From Microvirga arsenatis (GTDB taxonomy: Bacteria > Pseudomonadota > Alphaproteobacteria > Rhizobiales > Beijerinckiaceae), in NCBI RefSeq assembly GCF_009910705.1, contig NZ_JAAAXJ010000003.1:372001-436000 (forward strand): a stretch of DNA of 64,000 nt, given 5' to 3'. The notes beneath the pieces are model-generated. The model was given only the letters and a program-made list of their open reading frames with translations. It made no database searches and had not been told where the DNA came from. The number at the start of each line of letters is the position of its first letter. Position 1 is the first letter of the stretch. Below, in pieces: positions 26,210 to 34,500 of the stretch. The position numbers and the translations under genes were made by a program.

Positions 26210-27162
26210 ACCAGGCTGCCCTCATAGCGAAGGCCCGGTTCCCGGTCCCTGGCCAGAAGGAGGGGGCCGTCGAGGTCCACGAAGCGGGCGCGGGGCGCGA
26301 GCACCAGGGCCGGCGCCATGGCGAGCGACGTTCCCACCATGCAGCCGATCATGAGGGAGAAGCCCCTGGCCTCCGCCGCATCGGCCAAGGCGAGGGCTTC
26401 GGTCAGGCCGCCGGTCTTGTCGAGCTTGATGTTGACGACGTCGTAGAGGCCCACCAGCCGGTCGAGGCTTGCACGGTCATGCACGCTTTCGTCGGCGAGG
26501 ATGGGAATGGGACGCGAAACCCGGCTTAAAGCACCATCCGTCTTGGCGGGCAGGGGCTGCTCCACCAGGGCATAGCCCTCCTCGGCGCAGGCGGCGAGGT
26601 GCCGCTCGATGTTCTCCTCGGTCCAGCCCTCGTTGGCGTCCGCGATCAGGGTGGCCTGCGGAGCCGCGCGGCGCACGGCCCTGATCCGCTCGATGTCGCC
26701 GTCGGGCGCGCCGAACTTCACCTTGAGGATCGGCCTCTCGGAGGCCTTGGCCGCCGCCTCCGCCATGCCTTCCGGCGTGTCGAGGCTGATCGTGTAGGCG
26801 GTGGTTGCCGGCGGCCAGCGGGTGAGGCCGGCGGTCACATGGGCGCGGATGCCCGAGCGCTTGGCGTCCAGGTCCCACAGGGCGCAGTCCACCGCGTTGC
26901 GGGCAGCGCCTGCGGGCATCAGCGCCTGGAGCGCCTCGCGGGTCAGTCCCGCCTCGATCTGCGGCCGGACGGCCTCGACGGCCGCCGCCACGCCTTCCAC
27001 CGTCTCGCCGTAGCGGGGATAGGGCACGCATTCCCCATGGCCGACGGCTTCGCCTTCCCTGATCGTGGCCGTGACCACCACGGCTTCGGTTCGGGAGCCG
27101 CGGGCGATGGTGAACTTTCCGGCAATGGGAAACCGGTCGATGGAAACGGTGAGCTGGCGCAT
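26179..27162 (-). CDS. Dipeptide epimerase (L-Ala-D/L-Glu epimerase type, enolase superfamily)
   Basis: A 327-residue enolase-superfamily enzyme. The catalytic K-x-K lies in LKVKFGAPDGD, metal ligands lie in LIADANEGW, ALVEQPLP and ILADES, and the second catalytic lysine lies in VVNIKLDKTGG. The tail MIGCMVGTSLAMAPAL gives the specificity region seen in L-Ala-D/L-Glu epimerases. The reaction epimerises the second residue of a dipeptide and is tied to murein-peptide recycling. The opp operon at 8.5-13.9 kb could import such peptides, but this is only suggestive. ATG 27162 was chosen; the longer reading adds 20 unrelated residues. The 3' end overlaps the MFS gene by 31 bp. Confidence 0.88.
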   Translation of the reverse strand: MRQLTVSIDRFPIAGKFTIARGSRTEAVVVTATIREGEAVGHGECVPYPRYGETVEGVAAAVEAVRPQIEAGLTREALQALMPAGAARNAVDCALWDLDAKRSGIRAHVTAGLTRWPPATTAYTISLDTPEGMAEAAAKASERPILKVKFGAPDGDIERIRAVRRAAPQATLIADANEGWTEENIERHLAACAEEGYALVEQPLPAKTDGALSRVSRPIPILADESVHDRASLDRLVGLYDVVNIKLDKTGGLTEALALADAAEARGFSLMIGCMVGTSLAMAPALVLAPRARFVDLDGPLLLARDREPGLRYEGSLVYPPEPALWG

Positions 27163-27281
27163 TCTTGGGCTTCTCTGCTGAACTTCGGCTCGACTTGTGG
27201 CGCAATGACACGCTATCACCAAGCGGAATCAGTGCCGAAGGGATCATCGTGGCGCAGGGCACCCTGACTCAAGGGCCGCAC

Positions 27282-28391
27282 ATGGCAATCGAGCGCACCG
27301 GGGAGCAGACGATCGTTCGTCTGTCGGGTCCCTGGACGGCGCCGCATGCCGAGCAAGTGGAGATCCTCGCCGGCGAGATCGCGGCCGAGGCCGACCGCTT
27401 TCCGCTCTATCTCGATCTGAGCGGGGTCGAGCGGCTCGACACCCTCGGGGCCTGGACCCTGGACCGGGCGCGGCACGAGCTGTCGGCGAGGGGGCAGGCG
27501 GCGTTCGCCCATGCCTCGCCGGAACAGAAGATCCTCCTCGAGGAGGCCGCCTATCGGGATTTCCGGGAGGAGCCCAAGCCGCGCCAGTCCCGCGCGATGG
27601 ATTTCCTGGTCGATGTGGGGCAGAGCGTGGCCGGCGCCGGCAAGGACCTCGTCGGCGGAGTCGGGTTCCTGGGCGAGCTGGTCGCCGCCCTCGTGCGGGT
27701 GGTCACCCACCCCCGCCGCTTCCGGGGCTCGGCGGTGATCAACCAGCTCGAGCAGATCGCCTACCGGGGCGTGCCGATCATCGTCCTCATCTCGTTCCTG
27801 GTGGGCTGCATCGTCTCGCAGCAGGGCATCTTCCAGCTGGTTAAGTTCGGGGCGACCCCCTTCGTGATCGACCTCATCGGCATCCTGGTTCTGCGGGAGC
27901 TCGGGGTCCTGCTCACCTCGATCATGGTCGCAGGCCGGTCCGGCTCGGCCTTCACCGCCGAGATCGGTTCCATGAAGATGCGGGAGGAGATCGACGCCCT
28001 GCGGGTCATGGGGCTCGACCCCATCGAGGTTCTGATCGTCCCGCGCATCCTGGCGCTCATCATCGGCCTGCCGCTCCTGACCTTCATCTCCTCCATCGCG
28101 GCGCTCGTGGGCGGCGGCCTGACCACCTGGGTCTATGGCGGCATCAGCCCCGACATCTTCCTGGAGCGCCTGCGGGCTGCCGTGGGGATGAACACCTTTC
28201 TGGTCGGCCTCATCAAGGCTCCTTTCATGGCGGTGGTGATCGGGATCATCGCGACCCTGGAGGGCCTGGCCGTCGCGGGCTCCGCCGAGTCGCTCGGGCG
28301 CCACGTGACCTCCTCGGTGGTGAAGGCGATCTTCATGGTGATCGTGCTCGACGGCCTCTTCGCCATGTTCTTCGCAGCGATCAGGTACTGA
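27282..28391 (+). CDS. MlaE-family permease with N-terminal STAS domain
   Basis: A 369-residue protein. Residues 1-95 form a STAS-like domain (IERTGEQTIVRLSGPWTAPH; FPLYLDLSGVERLDTLGAWT), and residues about 110-369 form the MlaE permease with AYRGVPIIVLISFLVGCIVS, LGVLLTSIMVAGRSGSAFTA, and the coupling helix EEIDALRVMGLDP. In E. coli these two functions are separate proteins, MlaB and MlaE; the fusion is common in alphaproteobacteria. It is the inner-membrane part of an ABC transporter moving phospholipids between membranes. Start ATG 27282 has AAGGG 6 bp upstream; a GTG at 27249 is an alternative. It is the first of four co-directional mla genes. Confidence 0.92.
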   Translation: MAIERTGEQTIVRLSGPWTAPHAEQVEILAGEIAAEADRFPLYLDLSGVERLDTLGAWTLDRARHELSARGQAAFAHASPEQKILLEEAAYRDFREEPKPRQSRAMDFLVDVGQSVAGAGKDLVGGVGFLGELVAALVRVVTHPRRFRGSAVINQLEQIAYRGVPIIVLISFLVGCIVSQQGIFQLVKFGATPFVIDLIGILVLRELGVLLTSIMVAGRSGSAFTAEIGSMKMREEIDALRVMGLDPIEVLIVPRILALIIGLPLLTFISSIAALVGGGLTTWVYGGISPDIFLERLRAAVGMNTFLVGLIKAPFMAVVIGIIATLEGLAVAGSAESLGRHVTSSVVKAIFMVIVLDGLFAMFFAAIRY

Positions 28392-28395
28392 GACG

Positions 28396-29202
28396 ATGCT
28401 CGAACGGCGCCATCCCGCTCCCCCAAAGAACCGCGAGCCGATCATCCGCGTGCGCGGCGTGGAGGTCGGCTTCGGGGAGAGGACGATCCTGAAAGGGCTC
28501 GACCTCGACGTCTATCGCGGCGAGATCCTGGGTTTCGTGGGAGGCTCCGGCCAGGGCAAGTCGGTCCTCACCCGCGCCATCCTCGGGCTCGTTCCCAAGC
28601 GCGCGGGCACCATCGAGGTGCTTGGCCGGAACCTGGACGAGCTGTCGCCCTCCGAGCGGCGGCAGCTCGAGCGCCACTGGGGCGTGCTGTTCCAGCAAGG
28701 GGCGCTGTTCTCCGCGCTGACCGTGAAGCAGAACATCCAGTTGCCCATGCGGGAGTACCTGCACCTCTCGGACCGGCTCCTCGACGAGCTGGCCATGCTC
28801 AAGATCGAGATGGTGGGCCTCAACCCCGATGCCGCCGACAAGCTGCCCTCGGAGCTTTCGGGCGGCATGATCAAGCGGGCCGCCCTGGCCCGGGCGCTCG
28901 CCCTCGACCCGGAGATCGTCTTCCTGGACGAGCCGACCTCGGGCCTCGACCCGATCGGCGCCGGCGAGTTCGACGACCTGATTGCGACGTTACAGCGGAC
29001 TTTAGGGCTGACCGTATTCATGGTAACCCATGATCTCGACAGCCTTTACTCGGTCTGCGACCGGATAGCGGCTTTGGGCGAGGGACGAATTCTCGCGGAG
29101 GGTCCCATCGAGGCGATGCTCGCCTCGGATCATCCGTGGCTCCGCTCTTACTTTCACGGCAAACGGGCACGCGCGGTCATGGCCGGCGGCGCGCAAGGGT
29201 AA
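28396..29202 (+). CDS. Mla-type ABC transporter ATPase (MlaF-like)
   Basis: A 268-residue ATPase. Walker A is GGSGQGKS (about residues 49-56), the signature is LSGGMIKRAALARALAL, the MlaF-type form in which QRQR is replaced by MIKR, Walker B is IVFLDEPTSGLDP, and the H-loop is MVTHDLDSL. The N-terminus IIRVRGVEVGFGERTILKGL is standard. It provides energy for the MlaE permease. It starts 4 bp after mlaE and ends 2 bp before the MCE gene start, so the operon is tightly packed. Its last residues are Ala/Gly rich and dispensable-looking. Confidence 0.93.
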   Translation: MLERRHPAPPKNREPIIRVRGVEVGFGERTILKGLDLDVYRGEILGFVGGSGQGKSVLTRAILGLVPKRAGTIEVLGRNLDELSPSERRQLERHWGVLFQQGALFSALTVKQNIQLPMREYLHLSDRLLDELAMLKIEMVGLNPDAADKLPSELSGGMIKRAALARALALDPEIVFLDEPTSGLDPIGAGEFDDLIATLQRTLGLTVFMVTHDLDSLYSVCDRIAALGEGRILAEGPIEAMLASDHPWLRSYFHGKRARAVMAGGAQG

Positions 29203-29204
29203 CG

Positions 29205-30533
29205 ATGGAAACGCGTGCAAACTACGCCTTGATCGGGCTCTTCACCCTGGCGGTGATCGCGGCGGCTTTCGGCTTCGTCTACTGGTTCTCGGGCGGCGAG
29301 CGGGGGCAGGCCCGGCAGAACATCCGCATCGTCTTTTCCGGATCGGTCGCGGGCCTGTCCCAGGGCTCGAGCGTGTCCTTCAACGGCCTGCGGGTCGGCG
29401 AGGTGTCGAGCCTCGACCTCCTCCCCGAGGATCCGCGCCGGGTGGTGGCCATCGCTTCGGTCAACGGCACCACGCCGATCCGGGCCGACACCCGGGCTCG
29501 CCTGGAATACCAGGGCCTGACCGGCGTCGCGAATGTGGGCCTGTCGGGCGGGGAACCGGGAGCGCCTCCCCTGGTTGCCGGGCCGGGCCAGCCCATGCCC
29601 ACGATCTTCGCCGACCGTTCCGACTTCCAGGATCTCATCGAGACGGCCCGCAACATCGCCCGCCGGGCCGACGACGTGCTGGAGCGGGTTGGCCGCGTGG
29701 TGTCCGACAACGAGGCTTCCATCAGCCGCACGGTTCAGAACGTGGAGCGCTTCTCGCAGGCGCTCGGCGAGAATGCGGAAGGAATCGACCGCTTCCTGGC
29801 CCAGGTGGGGCAGGCGGCGGAGAAGGTCGGCCCCCTGGCCGAAAAGCTTGAAACGCTGGCCACCAACGTGGACGAGGTGGTGCGCGCGGTCGACCGCCAG
29901 CGGGTCGCCCGCATCGTCGAGAACGTGGACAGCTTCGCCCAGGCCTTGGGCGAGAATGGCCAGGTCGTGAGCGAGGCCCTGAAGGACGCGGCGAGCCTCA
30001 TCGACCGCCTGAACGAAACCGCGCCGAAGCTCGACACCGCCGTGGCCGAGATCGCGGAACTCGCCAAGGCCGTCGATCCGGCCAAGGTCAGCCGCACCGT
30101 CGACAGCGTCGACACCTTCGCCCAGACCCTGAGCCGCCGCAGCCCCGACGTGGACAAGGCGATCCAGGAGGCCCGCTCGATCACCGAGAAGCTCAACAAG
30201 TCGGCCGACCGCATCGACAGCGTCCTGGCTGGGGCCGAGAAGTTCCTCGGCTCGGCCTCCGGCGAGTCCGGCAAGGGCGCCTTCGACGAGATCCGGGCGG
30301 CCGCGGTAGCGGTGCGGGAGCTCGCCAACGACCTGAACCAGCGCACGGAAGGCGTCCTGGGCGGGATCAACCGGTTCACGGAATCGGGCCTGCGGGAATA
30401 CGAGGCCTTGGCCGTCGAGGGGCGCCGGACGCTGGGCGACATCAGCCGCGCGGTGCGCAGCATCGAACGTAATCCACAGCAGTTTCTTTTCGGTGGCCGT
30501 TCGAATCTCCCCGAGTATAGTGGACGCCGCTAA
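29205..30533 (+). CDS. MCE (MlaD) family lipid-transport protein with long coiled C-terminus
   Basis: A 442-residue protein, much longer than E. coli MlaD (183 residues). One transmembrane helix (residues 7-29) anchors it. The MCE domain spans about 38-120 (IRIVFSGSVAGLSQGSSVSF; GLRVGEVSSLDLLPEDPR; LEYQGLTGVANVGLSGG). A long helical region, about 150-410, has repeated amphipathic segments such as RIVENVDSFAQALGENGQVV and RTVDSVDTFAQTLSRRSPDV, and probably forms a periplasmic tube or tether. It would bridge the permease and the outer membrane. A CAAGGGT ribosome site overlaps the upstream gene's end. It is followed 9 bp later by the lipoprotein gene. Confidence 0.92.
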   Translation: METRANYALIGLFTLAVIAAAFGFVYWFSGGERGQARQNIRIVFSGSVAGLSQGSSVSFNGLRVGEVSSLDLLPEDPRRVVAIASVNGTTPIRADTRARLEYQGLTGVANVGLSGGEPGAPPLVAGPGQPMPTIFADRSDFQDLIETARNIARRADDVLERVGRVVSDNEASISRTVQNVERFSQALGENAEGIDRFLAQVGQAAEKVGPLAEKLETLATNVDEVVRAVDRQRVARIVENVDSFAQALGENGQVVSEALKDAASLIDRLNETAPKLDTAVAEIAELAKAVDPAKVSRTVDSVDTFAQTLSRRSPDVDKAIQEARSITEKLNKSADRIDSVLAGAEKFLGSASGESGKGAFDEIRAAAVAVRELANDLNQRTEGVLGGINRFTESGLREYEALAVEGRRTLGDISRAVRSIERNPQQFLFGGRSNLPEYSGRR

Positions 30534-30542
30534 GTAACCTGT

Positions 30543-31217
30543 ATGCGTGGATCCTTCGTGCCGTCTCCCCTGACCGATCGAGCCTGCCTGCTCCGGCGCC
30601 TTGCGCCGGTTGCATTTCTGGCTGCCCTGGCCGGGGCCTGCTCGTCGGGACCCGCGCCCGCGACCTTCGACCTTTCGGCCCCGAGCGCCCGGATCCGGGG
30701 TGCCGCGGGGGTCCAGGTGCTGGTGAACGAGCCGGCGGCGCTTCAGCCGCTCTCGACCCAGCAGATCCTGGTGAAGGACGCCAGCGGCTCCGTCTCCTAT
30801 ATCGGAGGAGGGCAGTGGGCCGACAACCTGCCCCGCCTGATCCAGACCCGCCTGATCAACACCTTCGAGAACGCCTCCCAGATCCGGGGCGTCTCCCGCC
30901 CGAGCAGCGGTGCGGTGGCCGATGTCCAGCTGATTTCCGAGCTGCGCCGCTTCGAGATCGCGACGCCCGGCAACGAGGCCGTCGCCGAGATCTCGGTGAA
31001 GATCGTCAGCGACCGCGACGGCCGTATCGTCAATGGGCGGATCTTCCGCACCAGCGTTCCTGCGAGCGCCGTCGATGCCGCGAATGCCGCCCGCGCTCTC
31101 GACGAGGCGCTCTCCGTGGTCATGCTCGACATCGTGCGCTGGGTGAGCAGCAGCCATCTGCCGCGCCGCGACGATCCGGGCACTGCTGCGGCAGACGAGG
31201 CGAAGGCGCCGGCTTAG
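30543..31217 (+). CDS. ABC-type transport auxiliary lipoprotein (Mla-associated)
   Basis: A 224-residue lipoprotein. The N-terminal hydrophobic stretch ends in a lipobox LAGAC at about residue 33, so the mature protein is lipidated on Cys33. Conserved ABC_trans_aux (DUF330/PqiC-like) blocks are VQVLVNEPAALQPLSTQQIL, YIGGGQWADNLPRLIQTRLI and ELRRFEIATPGNEAVAEISV. PqiC/YmbA-like proteins sit in the outer membrane and dock onto the MCE bridge. It is the last gene of the mla cluster and replaces the soluble MlaC shuttle, which is not present. The N-terminal extension before the signal core (MRGSFVPSPLTDRA) may be shorter in reality. Confidence 0.9.
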   Translation: MRGSFVPSPLTDRACLLRRLAPVAFLAALAGACSSGPAPATFDLSAPSARIRGAAGVQVLVNEPAALQPLSTQQILVKDASGSVSYIGGGQWADNLPRLIQTRLINTFENASQIRGVSRPSSGAVADVQLISELRRFEIATPGNEAVAEISVKIVSDRDGRIVNGRIFRTSVPASAVDAANAARALDEALSVVMLDIVRWVSSSHLPRRDDPGTAAADEAKAPA

Positions 31218-31242
31218 GGCACTCAGCTCAGCATAGACCATT

Positions 31243-31345
31243 CCGTTCGTCACACCGGCCTTGTGCCGGTGATCTCGCTTTAGGACGACGCAGCGCCCCT
31301 GTCATTGGGACGGCCGGGACAAGCCCGCCCATGCCGTGACGAATG
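31243..31345. repeat. Palindromic extragenic repeat, about 103 bp
   Basis: Outer arms CGTTCGTCAC (31244-31253) and GTGACGAATG (31336-31345) pair at nine of ten bases. Inside sits a CACCGGC/GCCGGTG hairpin (31253-31271) and a second GC-rich arm set (GGACGGCCGGGACAAGCCCGC). The sequence type (GTCAC..CCGGC.. and CGGGACAAGCCCG) is that of dispersed extragenic palindromes in Bradyrhizobium and Methylobacterium relatives. It occupies the gap between the mla operon and the GPR-like gene. No coding signal is seen in it. Confidence 0.5.
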
Positions 31346-31371
31346 TCATCCTCAGGTCAAGCCGCAGGCGA

Positions 31372-31417
31372 GGGAAGGGAATCCACGATCACGCCCTGTG
31401 GCATGATTCCCTTTCCC
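31372..31417. repeat. Inverted repeat between mla operon and GPR-like gene
   Basis: GGGAAGGGAATC and GATTCCCTTTCCC pair over 12 to 13 bases around a 21-nt loop. This is a second, separate palindrome in the same intergenic region. It could act as a transcript-end hairpin for the mla operon or be a mobile palindromic remnant. No gene overlaps it. Confidence 0.45.
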
Positions 31418-31460
31418 TCCGGCCGGGAACGACACCTCTTGCAAGGTGCTCCGGCCAACG

Positions 31461-31488
31461 AAAAACGCGGCCTCCGGGCCGCGTTTTT
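31461..31488. terminator. Bidirectional rho-independent terminator
   Basis: AAAAACGCGGCC, a TCCG loop, and the perfect complement GGCCGCGTTTTT. A 12-bp stem with A-tract and T-tract on either side ends transcription in both directions. It serves the mla operon from the left and the GPR-like gene, whose stop is at 31515, from the right. Confidence 0.9.
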
Positions 31489-31514
31489 CTTGTTCAGCTA
31501 GAACTTGATCGAGC

Positions 31515-34500
31515 TCAGTCGAACCGGCCGCTGGCGTGGGCCAGCATGGTGTAGACCTTGCCGGTCTCCGAGGTGAGATAGGTCTTCGTCAGCATGGAGT
31601 CGCGGTCGTCGCGGGCGACTTCCGAGAGCAGGCGCTCGAACTCCTCCACGTAACGGTCCACGGTCTGCCGGAACTCGTCGTCGCTGCGGTACTTGCGGCG
31701 GATCTCGTCGAAGGTCTGCTGCCCCTGCAACGTGTAGAGCCGGCGGGTGAAGACGTTGCTCTCGCCGCGGCGATAGCGGTCCCACAGCTCCACGGCCGCG
31801 TCGTGATCGATCATCCGCGCGATGTCGACCGAGATCGAATCCAGGGACTCGAGGCTGTTGGTGCGGCTGCGATCCGGGCGGCCGGGGCTCCGGACAGCCT
31901 CAGCCGGCTCGTCACGGGAAGCCCGGTTCAGGAGATCCGACAGCCAGCCGCCGCGCGGCCCGCCCTGGCGGGAAGGAGCCTCCTCGCGGCGCGGTGCCGG
32001 ACGCTCGGCCGCAGGCGGCGCCTGGCGCACGGGCGCAGGAGCCGGGGCGGGAGCGGGGGTCGGGGCTGCAGCCGGCTTCGGCTCGGCCTGGCGGGCCACC
32101 GGGGCGGGGGCAGGGGCGGGCGGCGTGGTCTGGGCGATCCGCTGCTCGACTGCGGCGGCCACGGCCGCCATGGTCGCGGCAACCGGCGTCTCGTTCATGG
32201 CAGCCTTGCGCGGCTGGGCGGCAGGAACCGCGTCGACGAGGCGGGTCGAGCGGGAGACCAGGGCCGACAATTCGTTGAGGGCCTTGATCTGGTCGGCGAC
32301 GACCCGGCGCATGTTGGCGGTCGTTTCCTGGGTCTCCTGCGGCAGCTCCACGACGCCGCGGCGCAGCTCGGCGCGGGTGGCCTCCAGCTCGCGCTGGATC
32401 TGACCCGTCATGCCGCGCAGCTCGCCCATGGCCTCGCGGAACTTCGCGGTCGCGCCGCTCAGGGCGCTGGCCATCTCGGCGGTTGCCTGCTCGTAGCTGG
32501 CGCGCAGGGCCTCCGCCGTGCGCTCGCTCTCGGCGCCGGTCGTGGCGCGGATGCGCTCGAACTGCTCGCCGATGGCGCTCGTGGTGGACTCCGCCGCAGC
32601 GGCCAGGACGGAGCCGATCTGGCTCGCCTTGGCCTCGGCCTCCTGGAGGGAGCGCTCCAGCAGGGTGGTGAAGGAGCGGGTGACCGATTCCAGATCCTGC
32701 GAGCGCTCGCTGATCCGGTTCAGGAGCTCGTCCAGGGCCTGCTGGCGGCTGGAAAGAGCCTCGTTCATGCGGGCCTCGACGCGCTCCAGGGCGGCCGCAG
32801 CCTCCGTGAGGGTGCGCATCTGCTCGCCCGTGGTGTCGGTGAGCGCACGGCCGCGCTCCTCGAGGGTGCGGGCCAGCTCCAGCGCCTGCTGGATTGCGCC
32901 GGACGAGACGTGGCGCAGGGCATCGACCTGATCGGCCACCTGATCGGAGGCGCGGCCCGTCTGCGTGGCGATCTCGGAGAGCAGCGACTCGATGTGGTGG
33001 ACGCGTCCGGCCAGGCCATCCTCGACGGCGCCGAGATTGCTGCTGGCGGAGGCCGCCACCTGCTGGAGCATGCGGTTGGCATCGGTCAGGCGGCCGAGCA
33101 CCTCGGTGAGTTCGTCCCGCAGGCGCTCGTTGGCGCCGGTGAGGGCTTCCACCGTCTGCTGGGTACCCTCGTCGAGGGCGCTGCGCACGGCCTGCGTCGA
33201 TTGCAGATAGGAGGCGGTCAGCTCCATCGTGCGCTCCTGGAGCGACGAGAGGAGGGTGCTGCTGCGGTCCTGAAGGGCCTCAACGACCCCATTGGTGCGC
33301 TCTTCGAGGTTGCGCAGGGTCGTCTCGCTGATGGCGGCAACCTGCTGGCCGATGACCTCGCCGCGGCTGCCGAGGCTCTCGACGAGCGAAGCCCCTTGCG
33401 TGTCGAGGATCGAGCGGATCTCGCCGATGCGGCTGGTGAGCGAACCGAGAACGGCCTGGCCGCGCTCGTCGATGGTCTCCGCGACGCCGGAGAGACGGTT
33501 GACGACGCGATCCTCCAGCATGGTCACGCTCTGGTTGAGGGCGGCGGCAAGCTCGTCGGTGCGGCTGCCGAGCGTCGCGGCGATCTCCTCCGCGCGGCTT
33601 CCCAAGGTCTGGTTGATCTCGAAGGCGCGGGTGCCGAGGGTCTCCGCGACCTCATCGGCCCGGCTGCTGAGAACCTCGTTGATCGATGCGATGCGGCCGT
33701 CCAGCGACTGCCCGATCTGCTCCGCCTTGGAGGCGAGGGTGTCGGCGATGGCGTTGGTCTTGGCCGTGATCGCCTGGCTGATCTCGTCCACGCGGGCCTG
33801 AAGGGCCGTGGCCACGTCGCGGCCGCCTTCGGCCATGACGCGGGCCATCTCGCCCGTGCGCACCACGAGGGCCTCGTTGAGGGCCGTGGAGCGGGCGCCG
33901 AGAACGCTGTCGACCCGCTCGACGATGGCGTCGAAGCTGGCGGTGATCTCTGAGGTGCGACGGGTGGCATGCTCCTCGAGAGCCGCAAGCTGCGTCGCGA
34001 TGGCGGTGGTCGCGTCGCGGGCCCGCTCGGAGAAGGACTCGGCCACGGTGCGGCCCTGCACGGTGATGAGGCGGTCCATCTCTTCGAGGCGGCCGGTGAT
34101 CGTCTCCGTCAGGCTGCCGACGTCGCGGGAGATGCGCTCGGCCACTTCGCTGCCGCGGGTGGTGACGTCCTCCAGGGCCGCGAGGCGGGCGCCGAGGGTC
34201 TCCTCCATCTCGCGGGTGCGGCTGTCCACGGTGGTGGACAGGGTCTCAGCCGTGCGGTTGAGGGCGTCGTTGACGCGCGAGCCCTGGCTGGCAATGGCGA
34301 GAACGATGTCCCTCGCGGTTGCGGCGAGACGGGTCTGCGCCTCGTCGGTGTGACGGGCGAGAGCGTCCGAAAATTCCTGGCCGCGGGTGTCGAAGGCGGC
34401 GCGGAAATCCTCGACCTGAGAGCCCATGAGGGTGGAGAGGCGCTCGCCGGCCTGGGTGAGGCTGGTCTCGAGGGCCTGCCCCTGGACGGTGACGGTTTCG

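Noticed and set aside
31336-31554. A 72-codon plus-strand frame between the mla operon and the GPR-like gene
   Set aside because: It runs across a palindromic repeat and a terminator, then into the antisense end of the GPR-like gene.
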